DNA from: Hypomyces perniciosus
Taxonomy: Eukaryota > Ascomycota > Sordariomycetes > Hypocreales > Hypocreaceae
Direction of reading: 5' to 3'
Length of the DNA: 64,000 nucleotides
NCBI GenBank assembly: GCA_008477525.1
Contig: SPDT01000005.1
Coordinates: 3,472,001-3,536,000 of the forward strand
Below, one piece after another: positions 22,018-34,389 of this stretch; position 1 is the first letter of the stretch; the number at the start of each line of letters is the position of its first letter. Both the position numbers and the translations under genes were made by a program. A model generated the notes under the pieces. It ran no database searches, had not been told where the DNA came from, and worked only from the letters and a program-made list of their open reading frames with translations.

Positions 22018-23562
22018 TCATGCAGACACGCGTTTCTCGTCTTGAGGCTCAGCCTCGACAGTACGGTTGGCGTTTTCTTGGCGTGACAAGGCGAGATAAG
22101 TGCCCAGTAGTTCGGCAGCATACCGTTCTCGATGCCTAAAGTGTTGGGGACCGATCTTGCGGACCAGTTCCTGTGCGACATTGATCATAGCAGGGTGCAG
22201 CGCCTCTGGCACAGCCAAGAGAGTCCGCGTGTCAATGGTAATCTCGGTGTTGTTATCGCCATCAGACGCACGACACGAACTGGTGCAGATAGCAGCGCAC
22301 AACTCCATCTTTTTGACCAACCCAAGGCAGAACTGCTCGAATAGCTCATGCTCGCAGAGGAACTCGATGACGGAGCGCAGAGACATAGGATCTGCGACAA
22401 ACGGTTGGATGGGCTCATCACCATGTTCCCGGATGGTGTGCTCTGCCCGAGCCGCGAACTCGAGAGCAGTGGTGAGCTCGTCAACACTCATCTCGGGCAT
22501 CTTGGCAGCCACTGGGTCGCGACGAGTGTAACCAACCCTCGATCGCCACAAATAATTACAAAAGACGGAGGACATAATGACGGGAATGAGAATCACATAG
22601 CCCCACCACCTCGTCGCCGTGATCATCGAACCAATGCCTCCTATGATGGTGGCAGTGCCGTTAATAGCGGCGAAGGTCTGCACGGTCCTGCTACGCCGCC
22701 TTATCAGGGCCAGGGAGCGGGATCCAGGGATGAACTGCACGGCGGCATTCACGTGGCCCTGTGCCTTGCAGAAGATGTAGACGCCCCAGCAGAAGTTGAC
22801 AAGGCCGTAGAGAGCGATAGGGGCATTGCCCAGGTAGCCCGAGAGGATGTTGCTGGCGAACCAGACGTTCTGGTCGTTGCCACCAATAGCCATGTACGTG
22901 CCTATGGAGATGAGGACTGCGCCGCCACCCATGAAGATGTCGAGGGCCCAGCGGTTGATGGTTTCGCTGCCGAGTTCGCGGAAGCTGACGGCCAGCATCA
23001 CGTCGAGGTCGCGAGTAGACTGTGAACTCTGTGATCTGCGACCTCTCTCATCTTTCAGGCCCCGTCGCTGCTGTCGAAGGAAGCGAATGTTACGCCATGC
23101 TAGCCGTGAGTCCATGAACGCAACAATCGACATGATGCCCGCAACTGTGCCGCCAACCGCCATAAGGACTATGGCGTAGATGGGCACGGGCGTGTCATTG
23201 AAGATATTTGCACCTACGTCACTCGCATTTCCGAGCTCTAAGAAGCCGATCGCGCGGTAAATATTGTTCTCAAACTTTGCACGCTGCACGGGCACGTATG
23301 AGGATGTCGTCTCGCCCTGCTTACTCTTCTTGTCGACCTTGATGAGAGTGACGATGTGATCCGCTCCGGGCGTGGACACGGCGGAGGAATACGAAAAGAA
23401 GCTGTCCGTATGGGGCAGCACCGACGGCTTCATCTCTCCGATGCTTATCCTCTCAGTCTCTGCCGATTGCTCCGCCACGGGCCCGATGTTGCTGCCGGGA
23501 CTTGGCAGCGGCATCGGTTCTGGTGCCCCTGGTGAGGCTGTGTTGCTGTGTGATGATGCCAT
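22018..23562 (-). CDS. Integral membrane protein of unknown function
   Basis: A single exon of 514 residues from ATG 23562; the upstream in-frame extension lacks support. A Ser/Pro-rich cytosolic-like N-terminus of about 125 residues precedes five hydrophobic segments (about 127–149, 208–227, 244–264, 297–316 and 320–338). A basic loop with RRGLKDERGRR separates the first two. A soluble C-terminal part of about 170 residues follows, with a Cys pair region CAAICTSSC. No transporter signature is visible. A ctccc/ga-rich leader precedes the ATG. Function is unknown. Confidence 0.75.
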   Translation of the reverse strand: MASSHSNTASPGAPEPMPLPSPGSNIGPVAEQSAETERISIGEMKPSVLPHTDSFFSYSSAVSTPGADHIVTLIKVDKKSKQGETTSSYVPVQRAKFENNIYRAIGFLELGNASDVGANIFNDTPVPIYAIVLMAVGGTVAGIMSIVAFMDSRLAWRNIRFLRQQRRGLKDERGRRSQSSQSTRDLDVMLAVSFRELGSETINRWALDIFMGGGAVLISIGTYMAIGGNDQNVWFASNILSGYLGNAPIALYGLVNFCWGVYIFCKAQGHVNAAVQFIPGSRSLALIRRRSRTVQTFAAINGTATIIGGIGSMITATRWWGYVILIPVIMSSVFCNYLWRSRVGYTRRDPVAAKMPEMSVDELTTALEFAARAEHTIREHGDEPIQPFVADPMSLRSVIEFLCEHELFEQFCLGLVKKMELCAAICTSSCRASDGDNNTEITIDTRTLLAVPEALHPAMINVAQELVRKIGPQHFRHRERYAAELLGTYLALSRQENANRTVEAEPQDEKRVSA

Positions 23563-24587
23563 GTTGTTGGAAAGGAGGCAGTGCAAAACGAATGAATGGG
23601 GAAAAATTGGATAAATAGGAGGAGAGGAGAGGCGGTTATGGAAATGAAATTGTTCTCTCTGCACGACACAGACAACCGCGGGTTCCGCCAACAAATTGAG
23701 AAGCGTAGCAGTTTCTCACGTTTTCCCTCCCACGAGAGAGGAAAAGAAAGAGAAGAAGAGCACTTGAAGGGGAATGGGATACGAACGATCAAGAGCAGCA
23801 GTACTCCGTACATAATAATAATACACTCTGCACTTCTGCACAGGTACCTAATACTTACACAAACACACACATACATACGCGTACACATATGCCCACAAGA
23901 ACCCCATGTCGACGCCACCTTTAGTGTGGTGGGACACTTCGTACATACATAATATCTATCTCGTAACTACGGAGTACAAGAGGGAATAAAATCCGTGCTA
24001 GTTCAGGACTCGTCCTGAGAGAGCTGACGAGTAATTTTCTTTCCAAAGCTGCGTACGAAGTAGATAGATACTCCAGACTAACTTCAGCTTGTGAAAGTTC
24101 ACCAAATCGTAATGTCGACTCGTCATTTTCAGTGAATATAGACACGTGTTGCGGCCCTACAAATAAAGGAACTCGGATAGCATTGCCGATATTTGCCACC
24201 TTTTCCGGTGCCTCTTTGGCAGAACTTGCCCAATAGACTGTCAGAGGTGAGAGTCATACTCTGTACGGAGTACAGAGGAGACATAAAAAACACGGATATA
24301 TGGAGTCGAGGTCGGTTTCTAGATCAATTCCCCGGCGTCCTAAAAGCAATGCTTCTTGACCAGAAAATTCTAAAAATATCCCGGCCTCGGGACGGCCTCG
24401 GGTTTCACCACTTTTGGGCGGAGATCATAGGAACATTTTATGCATTTATGGGCAGATCTCACCTGACGTCAGAAAACGAGGACGAATACGAATATTCTGG
24501 GCCAATACTAAGAAAACGCAGATCTATTCTATCCCTCTTGAAGACTCTCTTCTATGTATGTCCGTATGTATGGCTATTTTTCTCCAT
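23563..24587. other. Intergenic stretch
   Basis: No gene. It holds the upstream region of the membrane-protein gene, a CA-rich simple repeat near 23860–23895, and three TACTCCGTA-type words (23802–23810, 23968–23976, 24264–24272). Confidence 0.5.
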
Positions 24588-25384
24588 CTATGGCCTTTCT
24601 CGACACTCTACTAATCCCCGCCTCTGCTTCTCTTGCTCATCAAAATTGCTCTCGTCCAGCCAAGCGTCAAACCCATGCTCCACCTTTGGCCATTCTTCAT
24701 CCGTGATGCTGAACCAAGCCGTGTCTCGATGCCTCCCCTTGATGATCATGTGCTTCCTGCAATTGACATAATTAGAAACCGAAAACTCGACCCTCAATCA
24801 TTGATTGATAAGGAAAATGAAACAACAAGTCATTCTTCTTACCTAAAGATGCCCTCGTACTCAAATCCCAGCCGCCGAGCCGCCGCCAAGCTCGGCGCAT
24901 TGAGATGATTGGCCTTCCACTCGACACGTAGATACCCCAGGTCCCTAAACGCATGCTTGATAAAGAGATAGAACGCTTCCGTCGCTTCTCGCGAGCGCTT
25001 GAGCTTCTCGCCAAGAATAACACACCCTATCTCGATTCTCCGGTGCTGTGGCACGGTTGACAGATAGGCCAATATGCCTGCGGGCTCGGACGAAGGGTCC
25101 GACGCGGGGCCCGAAAGCACAACATAGTGCAGGGGATCTTTGGACTCGGCCCACTCCGCGATGCTGCTGTCACAGTCTGCCTGGTCGGAGAATCCGCTGG
25201 TGAACATGTATGTCCACTGCCAGAAGTTTTCAGGTCCGCCGAGATGCTTGAAGAGAGACGCGGAGTGCTCGGGGCGTAACGGGACGACCGATGTATGGCG
25301 GCCATGGAGAGGCGTATGTGGCGGGAACTGGGCCGATTCGGCGGAGGCTACGGGAGGGCCGACCGGAGGTGAGGGCGCCGCCAT
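24588..25384 (-). CDS. GNAT family N-acetyltransferase
   Basis: Two exons on the minus strand, 25384–24843 and 24756–24588, with an 86-nt intron (gtaaga...tgcag); 236 residues. The junction gives EYEGIFRKHMIIKGRHRDTAWFS, the usual continuous end of this subfamily. The frame extends 5' of the first ATG only through a TTG, so ATG 25384 is the start. The GNAT core includes IEIGCVILGEKLKRSREATEAFYLFIKHAF (acetyl-CoA-binding region) and VEWKANHLNAPSLAAARRLGFEYEG, typical of RimJ/RimL-like enzymes that acetylate small molecules or protein N-termini. The substrate is not known. Confidence 0.85.
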
Positions 25385-25700
25385 CTTGAAGGTTGAGAAG
25401 CCAAGATTGACGAGGCTTGAAGCTGTGATCAATGTGTGTGTCGTCGTCAAGATTGTGCGGTTTAATAGTATGTACTATCCTGTTGACATGCCTCTTTTGG
25501 CCCTGACTCGTATTACATATATATATGTACGAGAGTTATTACGTGTTTCCGAAATCGGCATGACTCAATTGCGGCTCTAATGGAGCATTCGTTTACCCAT
25601 ACGCCGTACATGGGAGTCTCGCCATTCACATGCACCAACTCACATCTCGAGGCTCACATGCGAAGAACTACTACTTGGCAATGTCTTAACGAACCGTCAA
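25385..25700. other. Short intergenic stretch
   Basis: Contains the GNAT promoter and the 3' end of the next minus-strand gene. A TATA-like run atatatatat lies near 25520. No gene seen. Confidence 0.5.
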
Positions 25701-26576
25701 TTAATTAGCAAAGACAGTAAACTTGTTAAAGAATGCATCCATCGACTCTGCAAACTCCTCCTCATTCGTCTCAATCGCGAAATGTCCCGCATCCAACAAC
25801 TTCAGCTCAAACTTCTCCACATCCCTCTTAAACGCCTCCGCACCAGCGGGCACGAAAACAGTATCATTCTTTCCCCAGATTGCCAACACAGGGACCTTTG
25901 ACGAGCGCAAATACTCGTGAAACTTGGGATAAAGCCCCAGATTGTTGCGGTAGTCGTAAAACAGGTCCAACTGGGTCTCCGGGTTGCGCTCCAGAAGAGC
26001 CTGGTCGAGGTGGATTGCCTCGGGCTGGATCTTCTCAGCATTGGGGGCGCCGTGTGTGTACTGCCATTGGGTAACGCCGAGCGAGAGAGCTCCGCGGAGA
26101 GCGTCACGGTCTTCCTTGGCGCCTGATGCCCAGTATTGGCGGATTGGTGCGAAGAAATCAGCTCCAATACCCTCTTCGTATGCGTTGCCATTCTGGGTCA
26201 CAATGGCGAGGACCTTCTCCGAGTGCCTGAGGGCAAGTCGAAACCCAACAGGTGCGCCGTAGTCAAAGACGAAAAGGGCGAATTTGTCAAGCTTCAATGC
26301 AGCCACGAATGCCTCGATCGTGACAGCGAGATTGTCAAAGGTGTAGACATAGTTGTCTGGCACTGTGGTGAAGCCAAACCCGGGAAGATCAGGAGCAATT
26401 ACGCGGTATCCCTTTCCAGCAAGAAGCGGGATCAAGTTACGGAATTGATGCGAAGAAGATGGGAATCCATGAAGAAGGAGAACAGTTGGTGCAGATGCAT
26501 CAGAAGGCCCAGCTTCACGATAGAAGACTTTGCCGCCATCGGCTTCAATGTGGGATGTCTTGGTGATGATAGCCAT
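25701..26576 (-). CDS. Alpha/beta hydrolase, haloalkane dehalogenase/epoxide hydrolase-like
   Basis: A single exon of 291 residues. The oxyanion motif is HGFPSSSHQF (from H36). The nucleophile is Asp105 in FVFDYGAP, the acid Asp238 in WGKNDTVF and the base His265 in DAGHFAIE. An aspartate rather than serine nucleophile places it with haloalkane dehalogenases, fluoroacetate dehalogenases and soluble epoxide hydrolases, not esterases. There is no signal peptide, so it is cytosolic. Likely roles are hydrolysis of halogenated or epoxide xenobiotics; the real substrate cannot be read from sequence. It lies immediately beside tRNA-His. Confidence 0.85.
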   Translation of the reverse strand: MAIITKTSHIEADGGKVFYREAGPSDASAPTVLLLHGFPSSSHQFRNLIPLLAGKGYRVIAPDLPGFGFTTVPDNYVYTFDNLAVTIEAFVAALKLDKFALFVFDYGAPVGFRLALRHSEKVLAIVTQNGNAYEEGIGADFFAPIRQYWASGAKEDRDALRGALSLGVTQWQYTHGAPNAEKIQPEAIHLDQALLERNPETQLDLFYDYRNNLGLYPKFHEYLRSSKVPVLAIWGKNDTVFVPAGAEAFKRDVEKFELKLLDAGHFAIETNEEEFAESMDAFFNKFTVFAN

Positions 26577-26643
26577 TGTGGAAGATGGGTTTGATCGTTT
26601 TATATGCTGCGACTAGTTAGCAAAAAAATCTTCAAAAAAATGG

Positions 26644-26728
26644 TGCCACAGCGAGGACTCGAACCTCGGTTTCCAGTGTTTCGCAGATGGACCACAAACT
26701 GGTGTCCTTACCCCTAGACGACTGCGGC
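26644..26728 (-). tRNA. tRNA-His (GTG) with intron
   Basis: Read on the minus strand, the 7-bp acceptor stem GCCGCAG pairs with CTGTGGC (one G-U). A D arm with GGGG follows, then the anticodon stem CCAGT/ACTGG, the loop TTGTGG with anticodon GTG, and a T arm cgagg/cctcg with TTCGAGT loop. About 13 extra bases after position 37 fit a nuclear tRNA intron at the canonical site. The discriminator is A, and the genome happens to encode CCA directly after it (26643–26641). Confidence 0.9.
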
Positions 26729-27679
26729 GCTTGGTGTTGTTGAGATTCGATGTCTGAAACGTGGTTCAGAGTGGTTGATACTCGTGGTCTGTGGGCAAGT
26801 CAGAAGAGTGATGAAGGTGAACTGATTTTTCGCACACACTTTGAATGACATGAGAATGTCGGTATATTATATAGAGGGATGTCTAGATATATAGATATCG
26901 CAAGCTGTTCTATTTGGAATTTCTGATGAATCCATGACGTTCTCTATTTCTCGCACTCGGATTACAATTGCTTGATAATTGCCACCCTTGTTGCTTATAT
27001 CAACTCCAAGTTTAGACATCACGCCCTTTCATTGACGACGATTGTGGAATCACGAACCTTGCCAGTTAAGCTTTGCTAAGAAACGTAGTCATCCAGTTTA
27101 GTAAGCCATGGCGCCATTGATTCATCCATGACGTGAGAAACTTTCTCAAATCTCGGAACTTCCTCACCAGACAAAAGGGAGCGTCCGAAGACTAGCCAAG
27201 ATGTTGTCTCCAGCACATGCCAATGGTAGCGTCAAGACCACAAAGAGGCCACGATGGTCTGCTAGGAATATACCACCACCAATACGGCTACGTTACGTGC
27301 AACCCTCAAGCTGTTGTGGATGCCACCTCTTCAAAGAGGCGTATCGCCCAATGCTCAGCTGATGAGCTTTCCCCTCATCGGGCATCTGATAGAGTCCGAA
27401 TGGCATTGTCACAGGTGCTATCTTGGCAGACAGCTTCACTGCTTATAAGTCTCATAATCACGCAAGTAGGAACAATGGCAAAGATGTTTCTCCATAAAAA
27501 CCGACTTCCAAGTCGCGTGTCTCAATTCACATAGAAAAGAACCGTATATACACGTTTGTCAAGAATGTTCAATCCAAGATCGCAAGCCATCCTCACTCGA
27601 TCCCGGTGTTCCCCTATATACCATATTTTCCTTTCATCATCAATCGTCCTCCAGAGCTTCGTTGCGAAATCTGGTTCGC
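26729..27679. other. Intergenic stretch
   Basis: No supported gene. An ORF at 27217–27534 (plus) has no motif and a composition unlike a protein. It includes the 3' flank of the protease gene. Confidence 0.5.
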
Positions 27680-29048
<1,369 letters not shown>

Positions 29049-32000
29049 TTTGGATGATTTCTTTCTTGAGAAGAGAAGAAGAGAATTGTTTGGCTCTGAA
29101 GAGGCTTTGGAAGCTGGATGTGATCTGAAGACTGAGGCTTGGGCTGATGATCCAAGGATGAGGAGGAAAGAAATCCAGTTTCGAGGGCGATGAAGGCTTC
29201 TATTTATCCTTCTCGACCTCCACCAAAAGGACTGTCTGATATCGGATCCGATCCACGATGAGCCCCATGGAGACTTTGACGAGAGTCTTCTTCTCAACTC
29301 TACCCATGACCTTTCCTAGTGCGGCAGCTATGAGTAAGTAAACTCGGCATTGCAACGCTGGATCTCCGTCCCGAACAGCGATGAGGGGGTGAACCATGAT
29401 GGTTTGAGGAAGTTGACATGGACCTTCGACGGTTCTATTGGCGCCAAGGCTGGTACAGAACAAGATCAACACAAAAGTGCAAGAGAGTAGGATTCTTGGC
29501 GACACAAATGGCGATACCACTCTGTTGCCTTGTGCGAGAAAGCCCCGTTCGATGCGGATAGACGCAGACTTGACTGGGTGAGGACGACTTCACGTGTGTA
29601 TGTCTCGGCCATCTACTGTCATACCCCCTGGTACTACATACAATAGTACTTCCTATTTGCGATAGAATATGACTAGAGAACGGCGTGTGACTATGGAGTG
29701 TGTGTGTATGTGTAGGTGTGTATTATGGCTGGGGTCGTTGTTCAAGCCTTTGTTCCTGTGCCTTGTCCTTGTGCCTGGTCCTTGTGCCATCTTGCCCCGA
29801 ATCGCGCCTCACGCCTCATAGGGGCCTAGGATATGCTTGGCAGCAATGCCGCGCCGCGAGCTATATCTTTAAACTGCGGGGGGATAGGCCTTGGCTGGAT
29901 ACAGTTTGATCGGCCGGAGCGTTGTAACGCTGCGGATGCTTGACGCGATATGATATGCTCGCATGGGAGAATGAGATGATAGCAGTAGAGGGGCTTCAAA
30001 CCATTGGAGATAACGACACAGGAACTTGCCGGCTCGACCGACTATCACCGACATCGAACTCCGATAACAAGAGCCGTCTGCAATTCGTACTTCATAGTCT
30101 CGTCGGGTCTGAAATCAACGGCCCGACGGGATTCGGTCGGCATTGAGGATATGCCGTAGATGTTCTCTCGGTAACCGTCCACCCACTTCTCGCCTGTGGG
30201 ATGGGCGGCTTATTGATTGATAATGGCTGTATGTATTATTCTTGGGTAAGAACAGCCACTGGGCAATAGTTCCAGCGTCTTCTCTTCCCTTCGCACTGAT
30301 TGCCTCCACACCACTTCATGAATGTACATCTCTGAGGAGGGTGTCTTGAGAGGCATTTGCGCCTGCATCTCGACCTACTTACTGTATCTATCTCCCAAAA
30401 GTCCCTCCAACTGAGCCCCCCCCTCAGAGAATTAAGGTTGTATTTAGACGTTATACTAGATGGTGCGGGTGTACAGGGTGGCTTTGGTGGCGCCATCACG
30501 ACCATGTCGCCTCACACTCCTCATAGGCTCTCGAGGGCAAAACGGAGATGAACTTCCCGATAAAGATGCGTCGCGCCGATCGGCCTGGCCGCCTTCCCCA
30601 TTCATATGTCTGTCATTGACGTGCTCTGTGGATTTACAATTCTTGATTGGTGAGACAGTGGGGGGCAGCTGAGAGATGCAATGGAACGCTGTGGACAGGC
30701 CGAGAAGTAGTATTGGGGGTAAGGGTACCTACACGAGGTAGATTCTATCTATTCGTTATCATAACCAGTATCAATTTGCGGGAAGAGACTTTGCATAGGT
30801 GTAGCGATAATAGAAAGCGCCGTAATGCGGAGGAGGCGTCCGCGGGCATGTGCTTCGTAATGGTACGATGCTATCACCGGGCCGGGACTTTTACAGTTCT
30901 CGAACGCCATTGGACTGGCGATATCACACACATACACACATGGGGGACCTTTTTGAATGGTGTGATGGGTGATTCGGCACCTACTAGACTTGCGTGTCCT
31001 CAAGACAAATCCACTCACACTCTGTCGTAATACACATCACTATATCTTCCGGTCTTGCCTACCGAACAAGCGTACTGGATAACCTTCAAACCATGGACAG
31101 TAGGCTGCTTGATCTCCACGCAAGCCAGAAATAGCTTGAGCTATCGCCGACAAGAACTGGCGGCGGGGACTGATAGCATTGAAAGATCCGAGAAACTGGT
31201 ACAATGGCCCATCATTTAAGCTGGGCACGATGTAAAGTAACTCTGTCCCCAATTTTTCGGTTCCGGATCGGTTGGCTGCCGGATCGTCCGCCATAATCAC
31301 CAACGCGACCAACGCTCGAGGCTGTACGGAGTACAGAAAGGGATGCTAATGGATATTACCCTCCATGTTTGTCTCTCGTAATATCGCCCCCCATTCTCCG
31401 CATGAAGGACGATTCTAGCGGCTCGGCAACTTGTCCGAAGGCAAAGGGCGGCAGTGATTATTCGTATCGTTGAAGACACGCCCACATTTCCCAAAGCAGA
31501 AGCTGCCTAAAAGATGCGAGATAACAATATATTGGCAAATGCCCTGCTTCTGTTTGCCTTTTGGGCAACTGTTGGTAACACGACATCCGCAATGATGCCT
31601 TTCAGCTGCCATGGCAGTATAGTATGTACATACATACTAAGAATTGACGCCCTGTCATGTCATCAATCCCTGGTGCATGGGTGACTGCAGTGCGGACCTT
31701 GGCAGTGCACCGTAGGCAGACAATGGGATTGAGACATGTTTTTTGTGGCCATTGTTAGTCGTTGATAGCCTGTATAGGGTTGTTGGTTAGATTCCTATTA
31801 AACAAGGTCCATCTGATACCTACCTATAGGTAGACAGAAAGAGACCTGGCTCCGGCAATTCTTTGCAGATTCTAGTTCAGGCTAACGCCGCTAGAAGAGG
31901 CGGCACAGACTCGGGTTCCTTGAAATCTCAACAGCGGGGGTTCCGGGAAGATCGATCAAACTTACCGTCCCGCAAGCTGAGCTTAACGCCTTTGTGCTGC

Positions 32001-32392
32001 GGCGCCGATTCCACTCCGATCCCACTCCGATCCCCCTCTCTCACTCTATCTCTATCTCCGTATCTCTATCTCTGTCTCTGTCTCTATCTCTCACCCCCGC
32101 AGGGAGCCGTTCTGCATCTCGAGAAAGCGGGTCGGCGAAAGACGTGATTGCTTGCTTGCCTGCCTCTTGATAGTCTCACGTCTCGCCGAGAGGAGAGGCG
32201 ACAAGGGCCTCGATTTCAGCTCGGGCAATTCCGTATTCCACCCGACAAACGCACTGCAAATGCCCCGTGCTTTGAACAGAGCAGGTGAGTGGTTGTCTGG
32301 TATTATCCTCGAGTCATTCGTTAACCGCGAGCAAAAAGCCTGGTGGGTGAAGAGTTGGTCCGCATAATATGGCCGGTTTGTTCACGACTAAC
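29049..32392. other. Long gene-poor stretch
   Basis: 3.3 kb without a supportable gene. It holds the protease promoter, a GT-rich tract near 29697–29720, one TACGGAGTA word (31325–31333), and a CT/CTAT-rich microsatellite around 32035–32095. The short cysteine-containing minus ORF at 30236–30505 has no signal peptide and was not accepted. Confidence 0.5.
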
Positions 32393-34223
32393 ATGACGCC
32401 TCGCGTGCGCGCTTGTGGATCGTAGCGATACATGCAGGCAGCGCAAGATCAAGTGTGCGTGACACTCGACTCCAATTGAGACTATTACCCAATACTATTA
32501 GCTCGGGAATCCCGTATATTCCCAATATATTGCTTCTCGTGTCGTACACGATGCCCACTGACATGTCGCAGGCGATGAATCTACCACCCCTATATGTGGG
32601 CAGTGCCTGAAGAGTGGACGATACTGCGCACGCCCCCAGCAAGCCTCGAATAGATTCCTCGCGTATTCTCACCCGTCCAGCAGCGGTGCCGGAAGAGGTA
32701 TGCTATGCCAAGATGGCATCATCTCGTTCTCGACGGTTCTAGGCGCCGTCTCCCACCAAAACTCCTATTCCCCGGTAGTAACTCACCTTCCCTTCAGGAA
32801 CAGCCAGCCGGACAACGCGATGCCCGTACCCAGAAAACCCGCGCGAGGCTCTAGAGCTAGTAGACGTGGCTTCTTACTTCCACAATTACATCTGCGAGCC
32901 TGCCAAGTGGTACGACCTGAACGATGCCTCGCGGCAGTTCGCCACCGCCGTGCCCGAGAAGGCTCTTGATGAGCCGCTGCTCTTCAGTGCCATTGTAGCG
33001 TTGTCGGCGATTCATGTGAACCAGACGACGGGATCAAAGGTCGCGGGCGAGGTGGCGGAGTTCTACCACGGTCATTGTGTTCGATTGCTGATCCAATTAG
33101 ATGAGAAGAGCGAGTTGCTGAGAAGTGGCGTTGCGTTGGCAACCGCATGTTTGCTGCGCTCTTACGAGATCCTCGCGGGTACGTTTCCCTGACGCTCAGC
33201 CTGCCGGATAGTATCGGACCAGGGCTATGCTTCGAGAATGAGGAGAGGGTCCCCAGGGAGACTGACTATCGGCAGAGGACGTTGACCCCAATCGACACCT
33301 CCAAGGCGCCCACTCTTTGGCCTCATGCGAAGGACTCATCGCCGACAGCCTGCCGGGCAGTCTCCTCGCGGCGGGCTTCTGGAACTATCTCCGGGAGGAC
33401 ATCACCTTCAGCTTGTTTGAAGGATGTCCGCTCAAGATGGATCTGGCTGTTGCAACGGCCCCGAAGCTCACTGACGAGGACCAGCTGCACTCTATATCGC
33501 TGATCCTGGGCCAGATTATCAATGCGACCTTTGGCCGTCAGGTCTCGGAGGCTGAATGGACGAAACTGGCCGCTATGATACAGCAATGGCTTGATGATCT
33601 TCCACCACAGGTGAAGCCATACTCAAGCTGTCGAGCTGTAACGTCGTCGTTGGCTGGGGAGCTGCCTCGACGGTGGTTTCTCCAGGATTTTCACGGCATG
33701 CTCCCTCACTCTCGATCCATCCTCGGCCTGCAACCTGTGCTGACGGAGGAAACCAATGAATAGCATCGGCAATGCATTATTTGCTCGTATCGTCAACCAT
33801 TCTTGCTGTTTTTGCCACCCCGGAACAGCTCCGGACTCTTCCACAGCCCGATAACGTCAATGGTGAGCTCACAAGGGCAGAGTTGCTTGAGGCCTATGCA
33901 CTCGAGATCTGCGGCATCGCCTTTACAGCCAACATACCATCTGTTATCGTAAATACGTTCGGTCCTATTGCTTATTGTAAGCCACTTTTATTTACCCAGA
34001 AGGATCCACAATGACAATTCATACTCACAATGTCATTCCTGTTGCAGGCGGCAAGTTCATCAGGGCCGAACCCGCCAGACAGGAAGTCATCCGCCGACTA
34101 TACGCATGCAAGAAAGCAGTGGGATGGCCCGTTGAACGCCTCATTGCCAGCCTCAAATCATCTTGGACAGCATCGGAGGGGGAATCCACGGAGCCGAGTC
34201 ATTCCCCCACTTCGCGCTCATAG
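32393..34223 (+). pseudogene. Zn(II)2Cys6 transcription factor, disrupted
   Basis: Pieces in order: 32393–32454 (MTPRVRAC..., then CRQRKIKC), 32572–32697 (DESTTPICGQCLKSGRYCARP), 32804–33178, 33276 to about 33700, about 33772–33976 and 34048–34223, with usable GT/AG borders. Together they are a C6 zinc cluster followed by a fungal-specific transcription factor domain ending FIRAEPARQEVIRRLYACKKAVGWP. Two breaks are visible. Ten extra bases between the first and second zinc cysteines (around 32417–32433) put TAG in frame. The frame is also lost between about 33700 and 33772. It probably regulated a nearby pathway, perhaps the adjacent PhyH gene 166 bp away. A sequencing error at the first break is possible. 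Confidence 0.7.
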
Positions 34224-34389
34224 GCGTCACGGATCCTGGAAGGATAACCCGAGCTCGGGTTTCGTGATGGCATCATTTATTGCTGCTCGTGACCAGCCCC
34301 GACAAATTATAAGAAGCGGTCTTTTATGATCAAGCCTCCATTCTCTTCTTCTCTCTTCACCCAAGTCATCAATTAATGAAGTAACCGTC

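Noticed and set aside
30236..30505. Cysteine-containing minus ORF as possible secreted peptide
   Set aside because: It lacks a signal peptide, and the cysteines are in a basic low-quality context.
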